DNA from: Pholis gunnellus
Lineage: Eukaryota; Chordata; Actinopteri; Perciformes; Pholidae
NCBI GenBank assembly: GCA_910591455.2
Contig: OU342809.1
Location: forward strand, 13,657,815-13,721,814
DNA length: 64,000 bases
Direction of reading: 5' to 3'
Shown: positions 23,970 to 37,042 of the stretch, in pieces
How positions within the stretch are numbered: the first letter of the stretch is position 1
Layout of the letters: each line of letters starts with the position of its first letter
Notes under the pieces: generated by a model
Databases searched by the model: none
Told to the model about the DNA's origin: nothing
The model's input: only the letters and a program-made list of their open reading frames with translations
Program-made: the position numbers and the translations under genes

Positions 23970-26900
23970 TCATGCGGGGTTTCCATGAATGATCTTGGGG
24001 CACTTTTCTGGCTGTATGCAGTAGTTGTTGTGTAGAACCAGACCAGCAGGACACTGGCAGCCAGGGACACAGGGCTTGAAGCAGTGGCTCTCTATCACTC
24101 CCAGTGGTACGTCCACGTTGAAGCAGGTGACGGGACACGGGGGTCCGCACTCGTCAAACACAAAGCCCCTCTCCACTGGACAGCCAACAGCTGTAGAAGA
24201 CAGCAGTAGAGAGAAAACAATAAGAGACTGAGAACACTGACAACACTATGGCTTCAAGGGTGACCAGTGGGAATCAGCAGGTGTCAACAATGAGATCACT
24301 TTTTCCAAAACTCTCTTTTCATTTTCATTTGAGGCTAATTTGTTGTGCATGGCTTGCTTCTAGCACTGTGAAGCATCACTGAGCAGTTTACAACAGGAGC
24401 AGGTGGACTTGGGTGAGTTTTTGATTGAAAACAGAACATGAGTCACAGAGACCTTTTTGAGATCTAAAAATAAAAAAATCAGTTATATGACTATGTGACT
24501 ATTATTTGTACTGGTTTTGCTATTATTTGAAGTGGTCACAGGTATAATATGGACCATTTGCAATGTGGTTCAGTAGAATCATCCCTAATCACCTATCATC
24601 TTACGCAAAAACCCTGAAAACTTGGTTTCAAATGTTGATGACTTTTCCATTAAAAGTCACCAGTCTGCCCTTCTATCGTGTATCACCAACTCCCACATTA
24701 AACCTCTAAACACACGTCAAACTGATTACCTGAGAGTTGATCATAGAGCCTGACAAACGTTAACAATATTAAATAAACAGCATGAACACAGAGTAATAGG
24801 GTAAGCTGTTTCCTTAAAATGGGTGTTTACTTCCCACTGACCAGATAGCTATATACTAATAGCTAATTATGCAGTCTGAGCAAACTGGAAGGTGTCCTAA
24901 TTGGGATATTAAGCATTTTCCACCCATTACTTTTACAATTTGTGCAGTTCCAGGAACAAAAACTATCATATAAGTAGTGAATGAGTGAACGAGTGAGTGA
25001 TTTCAGACACAGCAAGGCACTGTTAGTCTGTTTCATCAGGACAGTGTGGGTGAGGTTTGATCAGATTTGATTAACAGTGGTTTGGCAACATATGCAAACA
25101 ACCCCCAAAATGTCACAAATTGAATTTTGATTCAAATGTTGCAAAAATCGGATCGGTACACAGAGGTATGTCTGTATCACTGAACAAAGCTTCAAATCAG
25201 TGAGGAAAGCACAGAGACAAACAGAAATACAGAAATCTCTCATGTGAAATGACAAAAACGGCTCTAACTTTGGCTGATTATTTCCAGCATGCCACATGCT
25301 CATCCAGCAAAGAAGTTGCTTAGGAAAATATATTAGCAGGACCTTTAATAAGTGTGTGTTTTACTCACCGCACAGCGATGGGCTCCTCCATTGCAAGATG
25401 ACTCCAGCCTCTCTGCACTGACTGGCATAGGCCTCCAGTGTGTCACACAGACACTCATCAGTGTTGGCCCCGCAGGCACAGAGGTCGTACACACAGGCTC
25501 CGTACCACGGTTCAGGAGGCACCACACGATGGCAGGGCTTAAAGACAGCAGACTTCAGGACCTTACAGCGAGCGTTAGCCCCCTTCTTGGCCTGGTAACC
25601 TGCGTCTTTACAGGGATCAACATTCTCACCGGGGCGACAGGATGAGAGGGAACGGCTACCATTCGCGACCTAAAATGACATGCAGTTAAATTATTTTTGT
25701 ATGACGATTTCACTTTTACTCTGTGTATTCTGTGCTGTTCTATGTCGTTTTAATTTTACCTTCCAGCTGTTGCCAAAGTCAGACTCTGACAGGCTGAGTC
25801 GTCCGCTGGGCATTCGGAGGTCATCCTGGTAGTAGTTGTTGAAGTTTCCACAGAGCCCACAGGTGTGGCCCTTATAGGAGCCTGGCACACTCACTTCCAG
25901 ATGTGAGCGACCACTCCACAGTACCTAAAGGTGAACCAGGGGGTGTATAAGTGTGTGACAGAATCTGAAGTGGCTTACTGTTTCCGATCATACGTTAATC
26001 ACAAATACGATAAGAGATAACAAGGCTGTACCTTCAGCCCGATGTTAGTGTTGAGTAAGATGGTGTTTGCTTGTCGCTCTACGTAGATGTACGGTTCTCT
26101 GAGGAGCGGCAAAGTCACAACCTCATCATTCACCTGAAGAGTACAAACATGTCTGAGTGGATGCATATCACAAACATGACTGTACAAAAAAAAAATTGTA
26201 AGTATTTGAACACACAAACCTTCACAACCCAGTCCTGGAGTAGCTGCACTGTGATGTCTCCTATAAACACGGTCACCTCTTTGGTCCAGGACACTCCTTT
26301 ACGGCCACGATCATCGTTAGTGGCATGAACACTGTACACACAAGGATGAGTCATTGGGCAGGGCAAAAAGAGTAACAAGTTGTTGAGTCCTGTTCTACAT
26401 GTATAAAGTCAAGTATTTTCTACAACAGGTTACAAAAGCAAAGCATCTTGAAAACATGGATGTTTTTGCAAACTAGCATTAGCAGCAGGGAAATACACGG
26501 GATATGTGTGTCAGATACTTTACAGGCAAAAGATGTGTAGGACAGTAGCTAACCTTTTTGGCTTGTTGCCCTTAAAAAAATTGTTTAAAAAAAGTATTTC
26601 TCTTTAGAATGAAATATGAATAAGTAAATATACAACAATCAAGGTTAAAGTTCAGTTGTTTATTATTTATTTAGGACACCCGAAAACTGATCAGTTGCTT
26701 CATCAGGACTGCGTGAGGTTGATCAGCTGTCATCAAATTTTGATTTAAATATTGCTAAATCCGGATTTGCCCATATAATTATGTGACATCACCTTTTTAA
26801 AAACGCCAACTTCAAACCAGTGAGAATAAATCACTGTTTTCAGATATTTGTAAATGTTTTATAAATGTTCAAACTTTGGCAGAACATTTTGTTTTCATGC

Positions 26901-27238
26901 AAAACCCCATCACTCATTCAGAAGCAGACCACAAAACACAAAGCGACGTCTACTTCTGACCCCTCATCACAGGTGAGTTGTGAGCAGTTCAACCAAAGAT
27001 CGTTTCCTTTGAATGATTTTTACAGAGCAAACAAAACATGTCTACTACATGCAGCACTTGCTCACCTGAAGTCTCCACTCTCACAGTCCTGTGCCAGGAT
27101 GTATGTGCACGCTCCCTGGAAGTGCAGCATGCGGCCATCGAAGGTTCGATAATGAGGGTCGCCGAAGGCAATGCAGGTGGCTGGACGAGGAAGGCAATGC
27201 GGACAACACAAACCTGGGACAATGGCTGGCATCTCATC
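23970..27238 (-). CDS. kcp: kcp C-terminal VWD, C8 and TIL domains
   Basis: The exon at 27066-27238 ends the last VWC (GLCCPHC) and starts the VWD with FGDPHYRTFDGRMLHFQG. Exons at 26220-26331 (VTVFIGDITVQLLQD), 26032-26133 and 25760-25924 complete it, the last with the CGLCGNFN signature. C8 is at 25369-25669 (KGANARC ... ACVYDLCACG ... CLCDTLEAYA). The TIL domain is at 23970-24190 (GFVFDECGPPCPVTC ... PGCQCPAGL ... CPK), ending TGA at 23970-23972. This matches the C-terminus of mammalian KCP closely and supports orthology over other VWC proteins such as BMPER. Confidence 0.93.
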
Positions 27239-30200
27239 CTGCAAACATACACAAACACACACACACACACTTAGGACCCGGCCAGCGTGTTAACACTGAT
27301 GAGAAATGTCAGATATTTAATGTCTCTCTAGTACAGTACAGTACAGTGAGGCATCATGAGAACATTTCAAACTATCATGAAACACTGAGAAAGACTGTGT
27401 GGGTGTTTGTTTTACTGACTGTTGCACAGGTTAGGGGAGGGCAGCGTTCACTCTGACAGTGTACATCTCCAAACACACATGTACAGCTGGTGCACTCATC
27501 CACCTCCCACTGTTCGTTAGAGTGATACACTGTTCCCTGGTACAAACACGACGCCTCTGAGTCTACAACGCACATGTCAAGACAGAGACACACATACACA
27601 AACATTAAACTTGTTAGGCAGAACACTAAAGTTGTGGAAGCTCACTGTATTGGCTGGGTTTGATACCTTGGCATTCGTAGCAGCATTTCCCTTGAATCTT
27701 CACTTGTTTCTGGCCATTGAGACAAAATGCAGGTAAACACTCCTCAATGCTGCACTCAATATAGCCCAGCTAAGGATGAAACAGAAAGAACAGATTACTT
27801 TAAAAGTAGATGGTCTGAATAGATACAAGATTAACAATCCTGGGTCCAGCGGTGGAAAGTAATTACGTCTATGTATCATGTACTGTACTGAAGTATGATT
27901 TTGAGGTACTTTACTTGAGTATTTCCATTTTATGCTGCTTTATACTTTGCCATCCCTACATTTCATAGACACATCTCAAATCTTTAAACTTCTTCAAAGG
28001 CCTTTTACTTGTTTTTTAATTGTCCCCAAGTCTTGTTTAGGATAACCTTGACCTGTGTTAATACTTGCTCTGCCATATTATCTCGTATTTGAACATTGTT
28101 TTGAAAAGTGGTGTGTAAATGTTACTATCATTAGTTAAAGCGTTGCATGAGCAGTGTAGGAATTGAGCAGTGTAGGAATTTCTGTAAGACTCACGTTACA
28201 GGTACATGTGACGCAGTCGTCATCGCTGTCTGTCCAGCTGCTGCCGTTGGCCACACGTCTGTTCTGGCCCTCGATCACACAATCTGCATGAAACAAAGGA
28301 GAACCATCACAATAATGGATGTTTTAACGCCAATGAGTCTTCCTCAACATTTGAAAATGTACAGCGAGCAGACAAACGGGAGGAAAGCAGGTGTTGTTTC
28401 ACCTTTACACACAGGGCAGCATGAGTCTGGAGAGTTGAACTGTTCATTGCGAGGGCAAGTGAGTGGGAGGCAGTTTTGGTGTAAGCAGGTCCATGTCAGG
28501 TCCTAAATCACAGATGCAGGATCACTGTACTGCTCAAAATCACATGGGATGTTGACAGAAGTACCAACAATTTACATCTCAAGGTGCAGCGATGTCAAAC
28601 TAAAACTTCACTTTCATTGAAAGGATTCAAGTAAAGGAAATGGCAAAAATCTAACATTTTATATGATTTCCGACAGATATTGTATTTACATTACTTATTT
28701 GTTCAACTGTTATATACATGTTTCCATTACAGGCTACAACAAGCTGTGTCAGCGTCATTCTCTTACTTAGCTTCAGATTGAGTCATACATCACTTTATTC
28801 TTGACGTACTGTGTTCACAATAGAACCTAGGAAAAGTGTCGTTGCTGCGGTACCTTGCACTGGCAGGTAAAACAAGGGTCATCTGTTGCCAAGACCTCGT
28901 TGCCAATCAGTGCGGCGGTGCAGTTGCTGAGAGGCTCTAAACATACACACAAATGTTACAGAGCTCAGGGACAACGCAGAGATAACAAACATTGTATCAC
29001 AAGTGCAGTTTGGTACTGACGTGCACAGACAGGACAGCAGGAGTCTGGCCCAGAGAACAAGATGTTGCTCTTAGGACAGTCGACCAGACTGGGACACTGC
29101 TTTCGGTAACACCTCAGGTGTTGCTCTCCATCCGGCAACACCTGGGACACACACACACACACACACACACACAGGTTGGATTACAATGACTACTATTACT
29201 AATACTACTTCTGTTATCAAGGACAGCTGAAACAATGTGTTGATTCCTCTATAAATTGATAGAAGATAATCAAAGACAATTCATTAATCATTTAAGTCAT
29301 CTATTGAACAACAATGGCAAATATAATGTAGGTCCAGCTTCTCAAGGTTGAAGATCTACTGCTTTAATCAATTCATCTAGAAAAAAACAAACACACATAA
29401 AAAATGTCACAATCAGGTTTCCAGTCGTCAGGTGTGTATGTGTCGTACCTCACAAGTGCAGATCTGACAGGGGTCATCGGCTGGATGGAAACTGTCACCT
29501 GGACCATACACTCTGCCCTCAAATACACAATCTACGTAAAAACAATAATATAAGATTATCAAGCATCAGAAGGAAACGGAATCCTAATATGTACCATGAA
29601 GCTTGTGTGCCTTAGATCCTCATTTGCTTACCAGCACACACAGGGCAACACTCCCCAGGCACGCTGATGAAGTTGATGCAGGGAGATAAACAGCGTACTT
29701 CAGAGCAGGTGGTCACCCCGTCCACACACATACACGTCATACAGGGGGTGGAGTCTGCGAACCAGCTGCTGCCCTCTGTATGCTCCTCTCCTCCATACAC
29801 ACAACCTGAGAAGGAAAATTAAATCACTGGTAAAAACTAATTCCTTCTGCAATTATAATTTCCGGAGATCTATTTACCTCTACAGCGAGGACAGCAGGCT
29901 CCTGGATCGGTCACCTGATGCATACAAGGCAGTTTGGGACACTCGGGAGACGCACAATGCACCTCACCTGCCTGCAAGACGCAGATAGATTAACAATTAA
30001 ACCCATAGAAAGTGCAACTATGGAGGAAAAAGACAGCGGTGAGGAGTCAGACCTGGCAAGTGCAGGTGGAGCACTGGTTTGAACTCAGGGTCCATGTCAT
30101 CCCGTCATTGAACTCCTGTCCATCAAGCATACACACTGAGACCAGAGACAGACAAGGGACAAAACATATTCATCAATTAAGTCTCTTTTAGAGAGATATA

Positions 30201-33200
30201 GCTTGTTTTTATGTTTTCATGTCGGCAAGTTTGTGCATGTGTGATTTTTAATGTCCTTGAATTTGCGGTGGCTTTTATCAATTCCCATAAATACTTTTAG
30301 GTAAAAGTTAAATTGAAGGAACTGGTAAAAGTTCAAACGAAAGCAAAAAGCAGCCCCAACATTGTGTACATCTCATTCTGACAAAGAAAACTATAATTCT
30401 TTTCCTCAAATTGCAGCAACGGGGTTCATTTAGATTAAACATTAAGGCCACAGATTTGCTACATATTACAAGACTCAGTAGTAACACGTAAGCCTTCTCA
30501 TGCCATTTACACAAACAGTTCAGGAAGTACCTGTGCACTCAGGACAGCACTGTCCCGGCTTGGTAACTGGTCGGATGCAGGGTGTTGGAGGGCAGACCAG
30601 GGGCACACAGGTGACGGTGCCTTTGACACAAGTGCAGCGCTGACAGGGGTTGGAGGAGGGTTTGAAGGTTTGACTGTGAGAGTGGACGACACTCTCGTAC
30701 AGACAGGAGTCACAGACGGGGCAGCAGGTATCTGAAGGGACTGGGTGGGAGCACCGGACTGGACAAGGTCTCTTCTGACAGTTTACCACCTCATTCTGAT
30801 CAGAGGAGGGGATGAAGGGACAAGTTGGAAAGAAAGAAAAAGAGGGGAGATGGAATTAATCATACAATTTGACTTTGTATCAATCGCAGAGTATTATTTC
30901 ATTTTCATTCATTAGGAATTATCAGACTGACCAGACAGGAGCATGAAGAGCAGGGATCAGAGGGAGAAGTGAAGGAGGAGCCGGACTGATATTCTTTCCC
31001 CCGATGAAGACAAATCCCTGTGCAGACAGGGCAGCACTCCCCAGGAGGGGTCAATGGACGTACACAGGCCACACTTGGACAAGACACACGCATACACACC
31101 ACACCACCGTTCTGTACACAAAAACACACACGCATTGAGGTTGACAATATTTCTTTTGTATATTCATTATAGTCCTTACGTACAACTGAAGATAAAAAAG
31201 ATGAAGGAGTGGTAGCTAGCAAACTGAGGTTCATAAGTTTTGACACTTTTTTTTGGTGTTGCTGTGGGACTCCACTGGATCCACTCTAAGTGCTGTAAAT
31301 CAAAGAAGAAGAAGCACACTTTTCAGAGCAGGGGCATGTATTTTGTAATGGTAAAAAATATATATCAGTATCATGACATGGTTTAGAAACATTAGAAGAA
31401 CAGAGTTAGACATTTAGCTCTGTCCAAACATGGGGTAAGAACAGATAGCTCTGTGTCGACATGATTTATGATCAGATCAGGAACTGAGAGTTACTGTTTA
31501 CTTTAGAGGACTGTAGAGACAGACACAGGAAGATGATCAAAGGGTCACACTGGGGGTTTGTTCCTGTCCTGGGGATGTTTGGGTTAATGTAAATGAGAAT
31601 GACAATGAGATCAATGAAAAATGGAAGATCAGATCAACCAGCGTAAGACACCTTTGACCTGTCTAGAGGAGGAGACTGTTCCTGCTTTAGTATATAGTGT
31701 GTGAGGATTTGAACTGATGTTGAAGAATGCTCCCAGCAGTCTCTGTGTGAAGAGCTGTGTTGGGGGATTCTCCCTCTTGCAAGAGAATAAATGGAAAAGC
31801 ACAACTTTGAATGATTTGGAGACTTGGATTATTTTGATTTGCGAATATCACTCACTTCTCCCGATTAACATAAAAATATTCTACGACAATTTGCTACTCA
31901 AAAAATAGACTCCTGTTGGACTATTCCTTTAAAACATCTCTGTGACTTCAAACACGTTAGTCATCTTTTTATCACTGATGAGCCATCTAGTAATTCTGTT
32001 CCACAGCTCTAACACCAGTGGGGTGTTTACTGCAAACATAGACCACCTTGTTAATTAGGGTTTCCACGGTTATATGATGGTTTTCATGTTTAAATATATA
32101 AGTAAAATACGTGCGTGGTAGTACCAGACAGGAGCAGAGCTGGCAGTGGTCTGTAGGGTGTGGGAATCGCTCTCCGTTGAAACAGCCTCGTCCATTAAAG
32201 TTGCATCCATCACAGGCTCCACATGCACAGCCATCCAGAGCTGGATGTGGGCATGACACAGCAGTGCATCTTCTCGGTGTACACACCACTTCACCTCTCT
32301 ATGGAGAAAAAAAGATAATATGTACAGTAGCTGTGAGGGTGCAGAGAGACCCCCAAACTAAATGCAGCCCTTCTCCCTCTCACTGAGCATGTGCAGTCCT
32401 GGCACCCTCCCTCTCCTCCTGGAAGGATCTGTCCGTCAACATAAGTCACACCTTGGAATTGACAACCTATACACAAATTAAACATCAATTAATAATGTAC
32501 TCTATATAACATGGACTGTGATATGTTGTAAGCTGGTTACCGTCACAGACAGGGCAGCCACAAGGGTTGGTGACCGGGTGAGGACAACGTGCGGCTGGAC
32601 ACGACTTCTTCATACATCGCACTGAACCACTCTGTAAGAGAAGACGCATGACACGTAAGAGATGTCTATAAGAGATTAACCAGCAGCCATGTTTACCTGA
32701 ATGTGTGTGCGTGTGTGTTGATGTTACCTGGCAGGTGCATTCAGCGCAGAGGTTTCCTGGGTCAGGGATTGACTGCCCATTTGCAAGGACTACACTGTTA
32801 TAGAGACAGCCTGTCAAATAAAGACAAGTTTATTTTGCCATTTTGTAATCATGGGAAAGAAGAACAAACTCAAAATCAATCATCCTAAACTAGGAATGTG
32901 GGCAGAGTTTGATTTTGACTTTACATACGTTCACATTCTCCACAGCATTGTCCGGGTGGTTTGTAAGGGTGGCTGCACTCTCCATAGCAAGGTATCTTGG
33001 TGCAGATGACCTCGCCTCCGTAACAGTAACATACGCCACAAGGGTCTTTGTCATCACCAAACTCCGTGCCATCAGGGTATTCTTTACCATGAAACATGCA
33101 GCCTGCAAGTAGAAAACCGGAGATTAAGATATTTTTGAGACAACCTTGGGTATATACTGTAGTTCCCAATTAAAACTGTTGACAGAAATGTCTGTGGATC

Positions 33201-36200
33201 AACTTCAGTAATAATAGCTTTTCACTCACTATCACAGGACATGCAGCACTTTCTCTGGACTGGGTGGTTACAGTTGGACGGTGGACAGTGCTTCTTCTCA
33301 CACCGGACGGAGCCCTCACGGCAAACACATACTGCACATGGATCAGATGCATCATCCCAAGTCTCCCCATTGGCTCGCTCTCGGTCCTTGTAAAAGCAGC
33401 CTGCAAGGGAAATGAGACAGAGAAAACATGATTAAACCATAAAAAAGTGCAGTTTCTTATATGACTGAACAACTGCGTCAAAATTGCTGTGGTCTTTTGT
33501 TAAAACTGATGACATAAAGTTCTTGATCAAATTATACAAACGGCTTTGTCTCTGTGTTACAATATCTTGGCAGAGATAAGAAATTGTACCTTCGCATGTC
33601 CGGCAGCACTGCTGTGTGATGGGATGAGAACATGGAGCAAAGGTGCAGGGCTTGCGCTGACAGTGAACTGTCCCATTGGTGCAGGCACATGATCGACAGT
33701 TGTCAGTTGGATGGTAGAAACGCTCAGTGTGTCTGTAGGACTGCTGTTCATACACACAGCCTGATGGAGGAGCTGAGGGAATATCAGGCGGAAAAAATCA
33801 ACTGTGTGGGAAACAAAACTCAACCACAGAAGACGTACCAACCCGACTAATGACATTAGGAGTTGTAGCATCTGTCTGAAAGGAAAACCATCAAACTCTA
33901 CATCCCTGATGACTAATAATTAGTAACACATGGTATAAGGATTATTATAATGATCTCTCTTAAGCTTTCTCTTTTCAAAATAAGGATCAGATGAAGACGA
34001 TATGAAGCCATGATTTCATACGAAAACATAAAATACCAATTAAAAATAGGAACGATAAGGGGTATAATAGCTGCTGACTAACAATAAGAAACAGTCAAGT
34101 GTAAAAACCATAATAATGGTGCTTTTGGGGATGTAAACAGGAAGTAAAATGTTGCCATGGAGTCAGTTAATTAGCTTTGTTTCATTCAAAGTTAAATTAA
34201 TTCTCATGAGTTACGAGTTATAAAAAGAAAACTGAACTTTTCTCTCTTGCACATCCTTACCAGGACACTGGGGGCAGCAGTCTCCAGGCAGCACATTTGG
34301 GTTGGAGCATAGCAGCACTGGGCACCTCTTCATCAGACACTGGACATTCCCATTCTACAAGAAATACAACACAGACTGAAATAAAAACCTGCCTCAAGAA
34401 AACCACAGGTGATCAACACAGCAGGGTTAGTCATGCTGTGATGCTCATTATTCTTACTATGCAGCTGCACGTCCTGCATGTGTCAGTAGGATGGGGAAAC
34501 TCCTGTCCATTGGGATACTCTTTCCCAGCATAGCTGCAGCCTAATTTAGAGAAATGTTGTGTACATTTTAATTTGGTAAATTAATTTGTATTCCTTATAG
34601 AAAATGTATGTTTCCTCACCATTGCAGTTGTTTTGACAGCATGTTCCGTGCAGAGGCGCGTTACAGTGAGGATGAGGGCATTGGGCTTGGTGGCAGTCAA
34701 TCTGGCCGCTCACACACTTACAGTCCTCACACACACTCACAGGGTTGGGAAAAGCCTCTCCATCCACAAATATGCGGTTTTCAAAGGAGCAGTCTGGGAG
34801 AGATGCAAACACTTAGACATTATAGTGAGCTGACTGACAATAAACTAAAAGAAAATTAAAGAAACATGTGCTACTTGATTCATGACGATATCTAGTTCTG
34901 AGCTTGGGTACCTGGACATTTAGGGCAGCACTCTCCAGGTGGTGTGTATGAGTTAGAACAGTTGAGTGGAGGACAAGGTCTTCTCTCACACTCTACGCTG
35001 CCATGCTGAGGAGAAGGGAGGGCTGTTTCAGCATGTTTGAAGGCGAACAGTACTATGTATCGTGTGTGTGTGTGTGTGTGAGAATGGAGATGTGCTCACC
35101 TGACATGTGCAGATGTGGCAGGGGTGGTCAGGAGTCGTAAACCTCTGGCCATTGCTATAGATACGATGGTTATAGGTGCAGCTTTCACACAATGCACAAC
35201 ATGAGCCTGGGGAAAGGAAAATATGCAGGTGACAGTGTACTGACGTTACACTGTCACCTGCATATAAACAAAGCTCAGACACACACAGTCTTACCAGTGG
35301 TCTTGCTGGGATGCAGGCACTCGGTCGGGGGGCAGTGTGTCTGTGTACACCGCGTCTCTCCATTCACACAGGTGCAGCTGGAGCAGGGACCCTCGGGGTG
35401 CCAGTTGGAGCCTTCCTCATATTCTACCCCCTCCAACACACACGCTACAATGAAAAAAATTAGTCATATATTCATTGATGAGTTGCACCTGTGTGTGTGT
35501 GTGTGTGTGTTTGTGAATGCATTATAACCTTTGCAGATTGGGCAGCAGAGACGTGGGTCTATAACGGGGTTGGAGCACTGGGCAGGAGGACACTTCTCTT
35601 CACGGCAATTGACATTCCCACCCTAAAACAGATACAAGTATAAAAACGTTGTGATACAGTGTGTTTCGGTTTAAAAGATCATACAGAACAATAATAGCTA
35701 TTATGTGCATGCTCGATCAGGTAGTAGAGTGTTATAAAAATGCTTTGAAAGGTATAAAATCATACTGTGCTTGAGACATGAAGCCTCATGCTCGTTAAAC
35801 CGGACATGTTCAAATACAAAAATGCTCAAGTTTAACCACTTTCTTCTTCAATATACTGACTGGACTTGCCTTACACCTGCACTGCAGACAGGGTCCACTT
35901 CCAGCAGGGATAAACACTTTTCCATCAGCATAAACCCTCCTGTCATATTCACATTCTGTGGGAACAATTACAAAAAACTTGTATTATGTTTGCTTCAGTT
36001 TGAACAGCAAAAGTAGAATTGGAGGATGGCATGCAATAGGCAAAACCAACTTGACAAAGACAAGAGGAAATGGAATATTTTTTACAAATTTACAGATACC
36101 GACTACTGACCATCGCATGTGGGACAACACTCTCCTTTGTGCTTAGCTGGATGACTGCAGTGTGGTGTAGGACATGATGAATCCATGCGCTCACAAGACA

Positions 36201-36466
36201 CTTCTCCTGCCTAGAAACAGGTAGATAAGAAAGAGATATATAGGTTATTGCAGATAACCCAATATCTATCTATCTATATATACAGTATATATGTGTATAC
36301 ATATAACACATCATCCAGTCACGTGAACTTAAAGAAAACAAAACACTTTGCCAGACTGAACTCACAGAGCAGAGGCAGTGGAGGCAGGGGTCTCTCCTGG
36401 AGGAGAACTTCTGTCCATCCACGTACACGTTGGATTCATTTTCACACTGCTCACACCTACAGGTCA

Positions 36467-36544
<78 letters not shown>

Positions 36545-36945
36545 GTAAACATCTAAAACCGTTGGAAATGTTTCAGTTGTCTTGAAAGTAGGAGATATGG
36601 TGGATTGATGCAGGCTTGGAAGTGATATGGATGACATTAGACAGGTTGGGTACCGTGGGCAACAGTCTCCAACACGATGTACAGGGTTTCGACAAGTCAA
36701 GGCAGGACAAGGAAGAGGTGAACAAGCCACATTTCCGTTCTGGAGGAGAAAGATATAATAAAGATAAACTTGATTTATACACACAAACATTGAAATTGAA
36801 TGATGATTGTGATGATAAATAACCTACCAAACATGTGCACTCTTGACAATGGTCTCCAGTAGGGATCACAGCTCCGTTAGAGAAGTCACGATCGTTCACA
36901 CCACAGCCTGCAAGACATACACAAACACACGCTGTGTCTCTGAAG

Positions 36946-37042
<97 letters not shown>

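Noticed and set aside
29150..29175. Short CA runs (also at 3570, 35060, 35495 and 63160) as CRISPR or regulatory arrays
   Set aside because: They are plain microsatellites without spacers. CRISPR is not expected in a vertebrate nuclear genome.
36464..37037. Open frames made of Val-Cys or Thr-His repeats
   Set aside because: They are translations of the CA/TG microsatellites and not genes.
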